From contig JAPOQD010000104.1 of NCBI GenBank assembly GCA_026710905.1, forward strand, positions 1 through 40,351: a stretch of DNA of 40,351 nucleotides, written 5' to 3'. The translations under genes were made by a program, and so were the position numbers. Within the stretch, counting starts at the first letter, position 1; every line of letters begins with the position of its first letter. Shown here in pieces: positions 7,781-16,079 of this stretch. The notes below the pieces were generated by a model, which saw only the letters and a program-made list of their open reading frames with translations, was not told the origin of the DNA and did not search any database. The DNA is from Halieaceae bacterium. GTDB lineage: Bacteria; Pseudomonadota; Gammaproteobacteria; Pseudomonadales; Halieaceae.

Positions 7781-8707
7781 TTATGCTGAGGCTTCTTTTC
7801 GCTTTTCAGCAGCGTCTAACACTTCTTTAAACTTAGGTGCTAGCAATTGGGCGTTGCTGTGGTCGGCGATTCTGACGCAGCGGTTGGTCATAGTGCCGAG
7901 CCCCTCGATAGTCGTTGTGACCACGTCTCCATCCTTTAGATAGTTTGAGTCGGGCAGGCCCACGCCACCCGGTGTGCCAGTCCAAATCACATCTCCGATA
8001 CGCAAAGTACACAGCTCTGACAGATAGGCAACCAGCGCGGGAATATCGAAGATCAGGTCACCGGTGTTGTCTTTCTGTCTGACTTCGTCATTAATCTTAC
8101 ACTCCAAAACCAGTGCTTCTTTGTGATCGAGTGAATCGAGCGAGACCAGATAGGGGCCCATGGGACCGAAAGTGTCAAAGGATTTGCCCATATTGAATTG
8201 CGGCGGAAAGCCCAGTGTCTGTGTGCCCCTGTCGCTGATGTCCTGGCCGATACACAAACCGGCTATGTGGTCCCAGGCGTCTTCTTTTGCAATGTTTCTA
8301 CCGCCTTTGCCTATAACTGCAACAAGCTCAGCCTCGTAGTCGACATAGTCGCTGCTGACTTTGATGTCTGCCGTGGGGCCCACAAGGCAGCTTGAGTATT
8401 TGGTGAACACCATGGGCGTTGCTGGAATATCGAGCTTGGACTCCTCTGCATGGTTTCGATAGTTAAGACCGACCGCAAAGCAGCTTGGAGGTAGTGGTGT
8501 GGGAGGCCCCAGCTCAACGTCGCTGAGCGCCCCGGTCGGTGTGGTGCTGCCTAATGTGGCAGACAGTGCGGATAGCGCAGGGAGGTCATGAAGCGCCGCC
8601 ATGGGGTCGCTCCCCAGTTTGCCTGCGCTCAGGGATTCGAGGTCATAATAAGAATCACCGTCAACCAAGGCCGCGCGGCCTTCGACGTTTGCTAGCTTAA
8701 ACGGCAT
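7781..8707 (-). CDS. Fumarylacetoacetate hydrolase family protein
   Basis: A 308-residue metal-dependent enzyme of the FAH fold, which includes acylpyruvases, 2-hydroxyhepta-2,4-diene-1,7-dioate isomerases and 2-oxo-3-enoate hydratases. The catalytic domain begins near residue 75 (FAVGLNYRNHAEE). The metal ligands appear in YEAELVAVIG (two Glu) and GQDISDRGTQ (Asp). GKSFDTFGPMGPYLV and IWTGTPGGVG are further family signatures. GAGGAA lies upstream of the ATG. In a meta-cleavage pathway such an enzyme would act after ring opening and C-C hydrolysis, for instance on a dienoate or acylpyruvate. The exact reaction cannot be read from sequence. It stands alone on its strand, with a palindrome about 100 bases upstream. 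Confidence 0.9.
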   Translation of the reverse strand: MPFKLANVEGRAALVDGDSYYDLESLSAGKLGSDPMAALHDLPALSALSATLGSTTPTGALSDVELGPPTPLPPSCFAVGLNYRNHAEESKLDIPATPMVFTKYSSCLVGPTADIKVSSDYVDYEAELVAVIGKGGRNIAKEDAWDHIAGLCIGQDISDRGTQTLGFPPQFNMGKSFDTFGPMGPYLVSLDSLDHKEALVLECKINDEVRQKDNTGDLIFDIPALVAYLSELCTLRIGDVIWTGTPGGVGLPDSNYLKDGDVVTTTIEGLGTMTNRCVRIADHSNAQLLAPKFKEVLDAAEKRKEASA

Positions 8708-8809
8708 TGTGTATTCCTCATTGTTGTTCTAGTGGGTTTGCAAGCAGCAGCCTGTAGGGAATTGCATAGCGACCCAGTATTACCGATGAGGGTCACCGGG
8801 TCAATAAAA

Positions 8810-8823
8810 ATGATTGCAATCAT
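8810..8823. promoter_or_regulatory. Perfect 14-bp palindrome upstream of the FAH-family gene
   Basis: ATGATTGCAATCAT is identical to its reverse complement. It lies about 103 bases upstream of the leftward FAH-family start, in the only non-coding gap between that gene and the LysR gene. It is a plausible operator. Nothing else in the gap is recognisable. Confidence 0.45.
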
Positions 8824-8954
8824 CATTGAGTGATAGTTTCACGGCGCGCTTTTGTGGTCGCTATGCGCAAGTTTACGGATGGCCTACTTGTCCTCGGGAA
8901 AGGTTTCGCATAGCACGGTTAGTCCATCTACCAGGCATTCGCAGGTATAGGGGA

Positions 8955-9902
8955 TTAGTTCTGAGCGAACAGCTCCACAATCAATTCGCGCAGCCATTGA
9001 TTCGCGGGATCTTTATCGCGGTTTTGATGCCACAGCAAAACAGCGCTTAACGACGGTCGCGAAAAGGGGAAGTCAAAAATGGCGAGGTCATGGTCAGGGT
9101 GAATGGCCTCGAGTTGCTTGAGTCCCAGGGTAACAACGTAGTCTGTGTTCTCTACGGTTCTCAAGGCTGTAGTCAGGGCCGTGCATTGCGCAGCGATATC
9201 TCTTCGTAGCCCCAGCCGGTCAAGCTCGTCATCTTCGAGTGTTCCAGGATTGCTACGTGTGTTGACCAGAACATGTCTTGCTGCAAGGTACGTTTTTTTG
9301 CTCATGCCATCCTTGACTATAGGGTTGCCTTTACGAACGACCGCCACCAGTTGGTCGGTAGCAAGAGCGGTTTGCATGAGGGTTGTCGTGGCGGCGCCAG
9401 TGTCCAGTGCGAGACAGGTGCTGCCGCTTGCTAGTTGGTCCTCGAGTTCTTCACCGGATTGTCTGACGGCGATAATGTTGACTTTAGGTGCGGTAAGGCT
9501 CAACCGCTCAAGTAATCGTGGAAGGATAAATATCTCCATGCTCACCGCCAGGGAAATCTGTAGTGTCACTTCCGCCCTTAGAGGATCGAAACGCTGGGGC
9601 TCAAAGCTTCGGCTTCGCAGAACGTCGAGCGCGTAGATCACGTCGTCAACGATCGCTTGCGCAAAAGGTGTGGGCAAAAGTTTGTTTTTGTGTCGAATGA
9701 AAAGATCGTCATCCACAGTGACGCGCAGTCGTGCAAGTGAATGGCTTACAGCGGGTTGCGTGAGTCCAAGTGCTTCTGCGGCGCCGGTTACGCTACCCAG
9801 CTCGTAAATAGTTGCAAATACAAGGAAAAGATTGAGATCCACATCTTGAAGTGTATGCAGCAGATCTGTCGCTGTTGCCGCGGGAGTGGTCCTTGGGTTC
9901 AT
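8955..9902 (-). CDS. LysR family transcriptional regulator
   Basis: A 315-residue LysR-type regulator. The winged helix-turn-helix spans about residues 20-80 (LFLVFATIYELGSVTGAAEALGL in two parts, TQPAVSHSLARLR), followed by the linker helix and a periplasmic-binding-protein-like effector domain to the C-terminus. It is encoded divergently from the reductase-dioxygenase-monooxygenase-Rieske-P450 set, the classical arrangement for a LysR activator and its target operon. The effector would then be the substrate or an early intermediate of that operon. This assignment of target is inference from position. Confidence 0.93.
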   Translation of the reverse strand: MNPRTTPAATATDLLHTLQDVDLNLFLVFATIYELGSVTGAAEALGLTQPAVSHSLARLRVTVDDDLFIRHKNKLLPTPFAQAIVDDVIYALDVLRSRSFEPQRFDPLRAEVTLQISLAVSMEIFILPRLLERLSLTAPKVNIIAVRQSGEELEDQLASGSTCLALDTGAATTTLMQTALATDQLVAVVRKGNPIVKDGMSKKTYLAARHVLVNTRSNPGTLEDDELDRLGLRRDIAAQCTALTTALRTVENTDYVVTLGLKQLEAIHPDHDLAIFDFPFSRPSLSAVLLWHQNRDKDPANQWLRELIVELFAQN

Positions 9903-9908
9903 AGCACA

Positions 9909-9939
9909 TGCACAATAATAATGGCTTTTAATTAGTGCA
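9909..9939. promoter_or_regulatory. Candidate LysR binding region with TGCAC/GTGCA arms
   Basis: TGCAC at 9909-9913 and GTGCA at 9935-9939 form inverted arms in an AT-rich stretch just upstream of the LysR start. Such half-sites are common in LysR-controlled divergent promoters. The arms are short, so this is suggestive only. Confidence 0.3.
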
Positions 9940-10059
9940 ATTTATTTGATCTATGTCAAGACCTGCCCTAGTCTGTGCAAAGTCAGACGGAGCTGCCGGG
10001 GCCAGACACGTTTTTGCGCTCTCTTTGTTCCGAATCTTAATACGTCAAGAGGGCTCCAT

Positions 10060-10128
10060 TTGCCGTTTCTGAGAAAGGTCTGGCACTGCGCCGGATGGGC
10101 TGATCAGCCTACAGTGCAGGCGGTATAG
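10060..10128 (+). pseudogene. VanA-type Rieske oxygenase N-terminal stub
   Basis: A 22-codon frame beginning with TTG behind AGAGGG reads LPFLRKVWHCAGWAD and then stops. The intact Rieske oxygenase at 13630 begins MAFLKNVWYCAGWAY, and VanA-family proteins usually open this way. The Rieske centre and catalytic domain are missing. The stub ends two bases before the VanB-type reductase start, where the oxygenase gene of a vanAB pair would lie. It is most easily explained as the scar of an internal deletion. It may still be translated as a short leader coupled to the reductase gene. Confidence 0.7.
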
Positions 10129-10130
10129 TC

Positions 10131-11102
10131 ATGGCTGGGATTTCCCTCGATTTGGAATTGCTGGTAGCAAAACGCACCGATGAAACAAAAGACATTGTCG
10201 CTCTGGAGCTGGTCAGCCGCTCCGGCGACAACCTGCCTCCATTTACCGCCGGGGCTCATATCGACGTGCAGGTGCCTGGCGGGCCTGTGCGTCAGTATTC
10301 GCTTTGTAACGAACCGGGCGTTGGAAAAACCTACGCACTGGGCATACTGCGGGATCCCGTTTCCCGCGGCGGCTCTCTGGGGATTCATGAGCACGTGCAG
10401 GAAGGCAGCTTGCTGCAAGTTAGTGAGCCTCGGAATCACTTTCCTTTAGATGAGTCTGCGCAGCACAGCATTTTGCTCGCGGGCGGTATCGGCGTAACGC
10501 CAATACTTTGCATGGCCAGACGTCTATCTGCGCTCGAGCATTCTTTCGAGATGCATTACTGCACCCGCAGCAGTGAAAGTACTGCTTTCATTGAATCTAT
10601 CGCGGCCTCAACTTTTGGTGACAAGGTCCACCACCACTTCGATGACGGCGGGCAAGAACAATTACTCGACATCCCTGGGTTGCTCGCCGCTCCGAGAGAC
10701 GGCGTGCACGTTTACGTCTGCGGCCCCGGAGGGTTTATGGACGCTGTGCTTGGCGCGGCGCGCACGGCAGGGTGGCCTGAAGAGCAGCTGCACTCCGAGT
10801 TCTTCTCTGCCGAGGTGGGTGTCAAAGAAGATGACGGAAACTTTCAAATCGAACTGGCGAAGTCAGGGAAGACCGTCACCGTCGCTGCAGACCAAACGGC
10901 AGTTGATGCCCTTGCCGCCGCGGGCGTTGACGTGCCGGTTTCCTGCGAGCAGGGTGTCTGTGGAACCTGTTTGATGACAGTGCTGGAGGGCGAGCCAGAC
11001 CATCGAGATATGTACCTTACGCCGGACGAGCAGGCGGCTAACAATCAGTTTACGCCATGTTGTTCCCGGTCCAATACAGCTGTGCTGGTCGTTGATGCGT
11101 AA
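10131..11102 (+). CDS. VanB-type oxidoreductase, ferredoxin-NAD(P)H reductase
   Basis: A 323-residue class IA (phthalate dioxygenase reductase-like) electron-transfer protein. It passes electrons from NAD(P)H through FMN and a [2Fe-2S] cluster to a terminal oxygenase. The flavin domain carries RQYSLC (about residue 63), the nucleotide domain GGIGVTPIL (about residue 118) and YVCGPGGFM. The C-terminal plant-type ferredoxin domain has CEQGVCGTC and a fourth Cys in the CCSR near the end. It follows the VanA stub at once. The natural partner in this operon is the Rieske oxygenase at 13630. Support of the P450 at 14834 is possible, since no other ferredoxin or reductase is encoded here. Confidence 0.93.
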   Translation: MAGISLDLELLVAKRTDETKDIVALELVSRSGDNLPPFTAGAHIDVQVPGGPVRQYSLCNEPGVGKTYALGILRDPVSRGGSLGIHEHVQEGSLLQVSEPRNHFPLDESAQHSILLAGGIGVTPILCMARRLSALEHSFEMHYCTRSSESTAFIESIAASTFGDKVHHHFDDGGQEQLLDIPGLLAAPRDGVHVYVCGPGGFMDAVLGAARTAGWPEEQLHSEFFSAEVGVKEDDGNFQIELAKSGKTVTVAADQTAVDALAAAGVDVPVSCEQGVCGTCLMTVLEGEPDHRDMYLTPDEQAANNQFTPCCSRSNTAVLVVDA

Positions 11103-11109
11103 GCTAAAG

Positions 11110-11139
11110 TTGACTCCAGTCATTTATTTCGGTGATACT
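11110..11139 (+). promoter_or_regulatory. Possible sigma70 promoter before the extradiol dioxygenase
   Basis: TTGACT and GATACT are spaced by 18 bases in the 146-bp gap between reductase and dioxygenase genes. The -10 element is a 4/6 match, so this is weak. The gap itself is large for a tight operon, which argues for some internal start. Confidence 0.3.
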
Positions 11140-11248
11140 GAACTCAGCTCTACTTCAATTGGGGTTTGGCAGGGTTTGTGTCTAAGAGCATGAACCCAGT
11201 GCCTATAACGATAAGACCGAGCTTACTCGGAGAAAAGGACAGACAGGA

Positions 11249-12325
11249 ATGACTGACCCGCTTTGTAAAATTGATGACATCATGTTCCTGCGCTTTGAGT
11301 TAAAGAACCTGGACGGGCAAAAGGAATACCTGAGTCATTTTGGGATGTTCCCCGCCCACGAAACCGACAGCGCAATCTATTATCGCGGCACCGGATCTCA
11401 GCCCTACTGTTACGTCGCCCACAAGGGAGAAGACAACCGCTACATCGGTGCCGCCTTCACGGTTGGCAGCGAGGAGCAACTCAATGCACTAGCTGCTGGC
11501 GTTGGCGCCGAAGTAGTTGATAATGATGAGCCTGCAGGCGGTCGTGTTGTTAAATGCCTTGACCCGGATGGCTTTGGTATCGAGGTTTATTTCGGCGCGC
11601 ATCAAAACGACGCGGAGGCCGCCAAGGCGCCAAAGCTCAACGCCGGCTTTGAAAAAAACCGAGTCAACGAATTACAGCGATTTGGCCGTGGTCCACAGGA
11701 GTGGACGGTGAAAGACGGCGAATGGCATTACCAGTTGACCAGCCGCGTTATGCGCCTTGGACACGTGGCGCTTAATGTCGCCGATGTGGATGTGAGCATC
11801 GCCTGGTATCAGAAGCACCTTGGCGTTTTGATCTCGGATAACCTCCTTGATCCCGAGGGTGTGCGTGTTGGTGCCTTTTTACGTGCAGATTGCGGTGATA
11901 AGCCGGTTGATCACCACACACTGAATATAGTTGCAAAGGCGGGCCCCGAAGCAAACTTTGCCGGGACCTTTGGACACGGTGGCTTTGAGGTTACAGAATC
12001 CGTGGACGATCTATTGGCCGGGCACTACCACATGAAAACCCTGGGTAAATATCGTCATGAGTGGGGGTTGGGGCGTCATCTTCTTGGCAGCCAGATGTAC
12101 GACTACTGGCGCGACCCGACAGGTTTCACCCTTGAGCACTGGACGGATGGCGACTTGCTCGACGCATCTGTGCCACCCAAGGACAGTTATCCCAAAGAGT
12201 TCATCATGGCGCAGTACGGTGATGAGATACCCGTAACCTTTGGCCTTTCGATGCCCAACGAGCAGCTTGATTCGTTTCGGGAGGCGGCGCCAAAAATCAC
12301 TGATCTTCTTAAAACGCTCGAGTAA
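11249..12325 (+). CDS. Extradiol ring-cleavage dioxygenase (VOC/type I)
   Basis: A 358-residue two-domain vicinal-oxygen-chelate protein resembling 2,3-dihydroxybiphenyl dioxygenase and catechol 2,3-dioxygenase. The N-terminal domain (about 8-120) is the non-metal copy. The C-terminal domain (about 168-300) supplies the Fe(II) facial triad: H172 in LGHVALNV, H243 in FGHGGFEV and E296 in GFTLEHW. It would open a catechol-type ring next to the two hydroxyls, giving a yellow ring-fission product. All three ligands are present, so it should be active. Its product type matches the hydrolase at 3534 and the FAH-family protein at 7781. AAGGA lies nine bases before the start. Confidence 0.92.
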   Translation: MTDPLCKIDDIMFLRFELKNLDGQKEYLSHFGMFPAHETDSAIYYRGTGSQPYCYVAHKGEDNRYIGAAFTVGSEEQLNALAAGVGAEVVDNDEPAGGRVVKCLDPDGFGIEVYFGAHQNDAEAAKAPKLNAGFEKNRVNELQRFGRGPQEWTVKDGEWHYQLTSRVMRLGHVALNVADVDVSIAWYQKHLGVLISDNLLDPEGVRVGAFLRADCGDKPVDHHTLNIVAKAGPEANFAGTFGHGGFEVTESVDDLLAGHYHMKTLGKYRHEWGLGRHLLGSQMYDYWRDPTGFTLEHWTDGDLLDASVPPKDSYPKEFIMAQYGDEIPVTFGLSMPNEQLDSFREAAPKITDLLKTLE

Positions 12326-12377
12326 CAGCCTCTGGGTGGATCATCCTTGGATAACAAAGAACAGTGGAGTACAAAAG

Positions 12378-13529
12378 ATGGAGTCGTCTCAGCATGAAGT
12401 AGCCGTCATCGGCGGCGGTATTGGGGGCCTTATAGTCGGTTATGGCCTTTATAAAGAGGGCTACGATGTTCATATTTACGAGCAGGCCCCCGCTTACGCA
12501 GACGTGGGTGGACACCTGACCATGGATTCCCCGACGGTCGAGGTGCTCGCCCGCTGGTGTCTTGACGAGCCCTTTGCCGAGATTTCCTGCAAGCTGGACG
12601 GTATGGAGGTCCGCGGCATTGACGACGGTAACGTCGCGGCCTACTTCCAGTTTCCCAGCCTGGGAGCGCTGGGTGTAGACGATACCAAAGATACGGGTAT
12701 CCGTGTTTTAGCGGCGTTCCTCAGGCCGGATTTCCTGGACATGGTCACTAGCCGGATGCCCAAAGAGCGCTTGCACACGGGCCATAAACTCGTAGCGCTC
12801 AAAAGCGGTGAAGACTACGCAACAGCCGAGTTTGAAAACGGAGAGACGGTTCAGGCGTCGGTGATTCTTGGGGCGGATGGTGTGCGTTCGATCGCACGAA
12901 GCATGCTTGACGAGGCTGAAACGCATGCCGCTGGGCATACTATTCTTCGAACGCTCTGCAGTGCGGACGTATTGCCAGAGGGTTACCCCAATGACCGCAT
13001 GCGATTCTGGGATGGCTGGAAGTTCGGTGACAAAGAGAATCTGGTGGGGTTTCATGCGCTAACTGTCCCGGTCCGAGAGGGACGCTACGTGAGCGTAGAC
13101 CTGCAGTTTATAGGCGGCGATCAGTTAGAAGATTGCAACTGGTCCGATGTGCCCATCGAGCGTGTAGAGGCTCGTTACCCAGAGACCATGGACCCGGTGA
13201 TTAAGGCGATGGTTGATGCACGCCTCGAACCTATCACCACGCACACCCTTTATGACCGACGAGTAGCAACGAACTGGGTAGACGGGCGTATCGCAGTACT
13301 TGGGGACGCGGCTCACAGCATGCGGCCAAACCTCGGGCAGGGAGCTTGTCAGTCGATCCATGATGCGGGTCAGCTGGTCGACAGTATCAAGGAGTTTGGG
13401 CTAAGCAACGAGGCCTTGAAGCACTACGAGGCGATCCGCAAACCTTACGTTGAAAGCATCGTCGAAACGGCGAAAAACACCACCCCGGACCCCAAGAAGT
13501 GGAAAGACAAGGGACAGGGTGCGGCGTGA
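12378..13529 (+). CDS. FAD-dependent aromatic monooxygenase (class A)
   Basis: A 383-residue flavoprotein hydroxylase related to salicylate and hydroxybenzoate hydroxylases. Starting at ATG 12378, with GGAG ten bases upstream, places the dinucleotide motif GGGIGG at residues 11-16 as expected. GADGVRS marks the DG motif that touches FAD and NAD(P)H. GDAAHSMRPNLGQGACQSIHD is the second FAD site, split by family variation. These enzymes add one hydroxyl to a phenolic ring, often with loss of a carboxylate, producing a catechol for ring opening. It sits between the extradiol dioxygenase and the Rieske oxygenase on the same strand. The longer frame starting at 12240 overlaps the dioxygenase and is not preferred. 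Confidence 0.92.
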   Translation: MESSQHEVAVIGGGIGGLIVGYGLYKEGYDVHIYEQAPAYADVGGHLTMDSPTVEVLARWCLDEPFAEISCKLDGMEVRGIDDGNVAAYFQFPSLGALGVDDTKDTGIRVLAAFLRPDFLDMVTSRMPKERLHTGHKLVALKSGEDYATAEFENGETVQASVILGADGVRSIARSMLDEAETHAAGHTILRTLCSADVLPEGYPNDRMRFWDGWKFGDKENLVGFHALTVPVREGRYVSVDLQFIGGDQLEDCNWSDVPIERVEARYPETMDPVIKAMVDARLEPITTHTLYDRRVATNWVDGRIAVLGDAAHSMRPNLGQGACQSIHDAGQLVDSIKEFGLSNEALKHYEAIRKPYVESIVETAKNTTPDPKKWKDKGQGAA

Positions 13530-13629
13530 GTGTGCAACGCAACGACCGTTCAGCAGCCCATTGAATAGCCCGCTGCGGAGTCTGTTTTGGCAGCAACGGT
13601 GAACACAACTAACTGAGGAGTATTTTGGA

Positions 13630-14712
13630 ATGGCTTTTTTAAAAAACGTTTGGTACTGCGCTGGTTGGGCGTACGAGCTTGAGGACAAGGGGCACTATGC
13701 CCGGAAAATTCTCGGGGAAAGTGTCCTGGTGTTTCGCAAAGAAGACGGCGAGGTAGCGGCGATGAGCAATGTGTGCCCGCATCGTTTTGCGCCACTTGTT
13801 AAGGGCCTTCGCCGCGGTGACAACTTTGTCTGCCCATACCACGGTTTGGAGTTCAACGCAGAAGGAAAGTGTGTTGGCAACCCGAACGAAGGCGGTATAC
13901 CCAAGGCCGCGGTACTCAAGACTTACCCGCTTGTTGAGCTCTGGGGGGCTCTGTGGATTTGGATGGGCGACCCGGCGCGCGCCGACGAAGACCTGATACC
14001 CGATTTTTCTATGGCTCATGATCGTGAAGGCTGGGCCGTTGTTCGAGGATTTCTTTTTACAGAAGCGAACTACGAGTTGGTCGTGGACAATCTTATGGAT
14101 CGCACTCACGTGCAACACTTGCATCCGCTACTGCGTTTTACGGAAGAGCGTCCACCCAATTTCGAACGCAATCAAAGTATAGAGCAAGTGAGTGATACCC
14201 AGTTATGGGATTATCACGAAGAGCTTAACAGCCCACCGTTCCCGATTCTTAAGCTGACATGGCCCGACGCGCCCGATGACATCATGAACTACTTCGATGT
14301 GCGCTGGGATGCGCCCGGGAACATGCTGCTCCATGCTGGGACCACGCAAATGGGTACCAACCGGGAGGTAGGCAGCCACACGGAGGGTGCCAACCTGATT
14401 ACTCCCGCTGACGAAAATCACACGTGGTATTTTTGGAGTCAGGCTCGCGATATAAACATCGATAACGCAGAAATCGATGCGGGCCTAAAAAAGGGGGTTG
14501 CGGACACCTTCGAGTTTGAGGATGGCGCCATGGTCGCGGACTGCGCTGAGCTTATGGACACCTTAGGGTCGAGTGACCTGATGAGTTTAAAGCCCGTGCT
14601 GCTCCCATCTGATGCCGGCGCGATACGTGTGCGTCGCATGCTGCAGGCCTTGATTGCCAAAGAGCAGGCTGAGGAAGCTGCAGAAAAAGAAAAGGTTCTC
14701 GCTACGGGATGA
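13630..14712 (+). CDS. VanA-type Rieske non-heme iron oxygenase
   Basis: A 360-residue terminal oxygenase of the vanillate O-demethylase/phenoxybenzoate dioxygenase group, which lacks a beta subunit. The Rieske cluster ligands are C49 and H51 in CPHR and C68 and H71 in CPYH. The mononuclear iron site lies in NLMDRTHVQHLHP, with H160 and H165 as likely ligands. GAGGAG precedes the ATG. Family members remove O-methyl groups from lignin-type phenols or hydroxylate related rings. Electrons should come from the VanB-type reductase at 10131, although the usual adjacent vanAB order has been broken. The C-terminus is charged and coiled-coil-like (KEQAEEAAEKEK). Confidence 0.93.
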   Translation: MAFLKNVWYCAGWAYELEDKGHYARKILGESVLVFRKEDGEVAAMSNVCPHRFAPLVKGLRRGDNFVCPYHGLEFNAEGKCVGNPNEGGIPKAAVLKTYPLVELWGALWIWMGDPARADEDLIPDFSMAHDREGWAVVRGFLFTEANYELVVDNLMDRTHVQHLHPLLRFTEERPPNFERNQSIEQVSDTQLWDYHEELNSPPFPILKLTWPDAPDDIMNYFDVRWDAPGNMLLHAGTTQMGTNREVGSHTEGANLITPADENHTWYFWSQARDINIDNAEIDAGLKKGVADTFEFEDGAMVADCAELMDTLGSSDLMSLKPVLLPSDAGAIRVRRMLQALIAKEQAEEAAEKEKVLATG

Positions 14713-14725
14713 ATCCTGTCACGGG

Positions 14726-14748
14726 CAGGGGGTGCCCCACACCCCCTG
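14726..14748. other. Strong hairpin between Rieske and P450 genes
   Basis: CAGGGGGTG and its complement form a perfect 9-bp stem with a 5-nt loop directly after the Rieske stop codon. No T tract follows, so it is not a standard terminator. It could stabilise the upstream mRNA or attenuate reading into the P450 gene. Confidence 0.4.
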
Positions 14749-14813
14749 AGTGCGAGCCGCCTTGCTCGGTGATAGGGCGCAGCCAGAGCTGTGCTGGTTC
14801 AGTAACGACTTAA

Positions 14814-14825
14814 AACCTTAAGGTT
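14814..14825. promoter_or_regulatory. 12-bp palindrome at the P450 ribosome binding region
   Basis: AACCTTAAGGTT is a perfect palindrome ending eight bases before the P450 start, partly flanking the AAGG ribosome binding site. It may be a protein site or chance. Confidence 0.25.
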
Positions 14826-14833
14826 AAGGCCCT

Positions 14834-16048
14834 ATGACCGACTCCAGCAGGGTTACATGTCCGGTTTTGGAAGAAGATGTATTTTCCGATGAGAATTTAG
14901 CGAATTCGGCGCCGCTGTATAAGCGGGTGCGGGATATGGGTGACGCAGTTTGGGTGCCTAGAATTGATCAATACGTGGTTGCCCGCTACGACGATGTCGT
15001 CAAGAGTTTGAAAGCGGCGGACAAACTGATCAGCGGTAAAGGCGTTTCAGTCAACGAAACGCAGAACCAAATGTTTAGTGATCAACCCGAAGCCGCTCAC
15101 GCTTCATCCCTGACTTCGGATGGTGCCAGACACTCGCTTTTCAAGCGCTATGAAATGAAACCTTTGCTGCGTAACAACGTGATTACGCTAAAGGACGATA
15201 TTCTTGCGCTTGCCGACGGTGTGATAAAGGACCTTGCTGATGGGCAGACGTTTGAAGGCATGTCTGCGCTGGCATCGTATCTTCCTCTCCAGATAATCTC
15301 CAAGATGGTCGGTGTGAAAGAACTCGACAACGACAAGATGCTCCGATGGGCGGGAGCCCTTTTTGACGCCTTTGGTCCTGAGTACAACCCTCGCACTTTG
15401 GCCGCCTATCCCGTTTTAGGAGAGTACGCTGCGTTCCATGCGAGTTTGAATAAAGAGAGTCTGATTCCTGGTGGTTGGGCTGACCAGTTGATGGATGGCG
15501 TTACGAATGGAGACCTCACGCCGGAGGAGGCACACGGCCTGGTTGGATCGTACATCGTCCCCTCTCTGGACACGACCATTCACTCAACGGGGGAACTGGT
15601 TTACCAGTTGGCTAAAAAGCCCGAACTCTATGAGCGCTTAAAAGAAAATCCTGATTTGATCGATAGCGCTGTACTCGAGGCAGTTCGTCTTGCTACGCCG
15701 CTTCGAGGATTTACCCGCTTCGTGGCGGAGGATTTTCAGCTGACAGATTCAACATTGCCCGCAGGGTCGCGCGTTTGGCTTTGGTATGCATCTGCGAATC
15801 GCGATGAGCGTCATTACCCTAACCCGGATCAGTTTGATCTGGACCGCAACCCTGTCGACAACATTGGTTGGGGGCACGGGCCGCATTCCTGCATCGGTAA
15901 GCATCTCGCGCAAATGGAGATACGTTCAATTTTGCAGTCATTGATCAAGTACGTTGATCGAATTGAGCTTGATGATTCCTGCCGTATAGTGAACAACAGT
16001 GCACAGGGTTACGAAAGCTTAACCATGCGATTGATTCCCCGTGGCTAG
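14834..16048 (+). CDS. Cytochrome P450
   Basis: A 404-residue soluble bacterial P450. The heme-binding loop is GWGHGPHSCIGKHLAQME, with axial Cys353. The K-helix ExxR is E282-R285. The I-helix has SLDTT at 244-248: the acid-alcohol pair D246-T247 is kept, but the usual A/G-G before it is replaced by S-L. No membrane anchor is present, so it needs a soluble ferredoxin-type partner. It closes the rightward oxidative operon. P450s of this size in aromatic loci often O-demethylate or hydroxylate ring substituents. The N-terminus resembles the relic at the left edge of the window, which suggests that a second copy once existed nearby. Confidence 0.93.
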   Translation: MTDSSRVTCPVLEEDVFSDENLANSAPLYKRVRDMGDAVWVPRIDQYVVARYDDVVKSLKAADKLISGKGVSVNETQNQMFSDQPEAAHASSLTSDGARHSLFKRYEMKPLLRNNVITLKDDILALADGVIKDLADGQTFEGMSALASYLPLQIISKMVGVKELDNDKMLRWAGALFDAFGPEYNPRTLAAYPVLGEYAAFHASLNKESLIPGGWADQLMDGVTNGDLTPEEAHGLVGSYIVPSLDTTIHSTGELVYQLAKKPELYERLKENPDLIDSAVLEAVRLATPLRGFTRFVAEDFQLTDSTLPAGSRVWLWYASANRDERHYPNPDQFDLDRNPVDNIGWGHGPHSCIGKHLAQMEIRSILQSLIKYVDRIELDDSCRIVNNSAQGYESLTMRLIPRG

Positions 16049-16079
16049 GGTGTAGCCCCCTGAATAGACCTCAGCGCTT

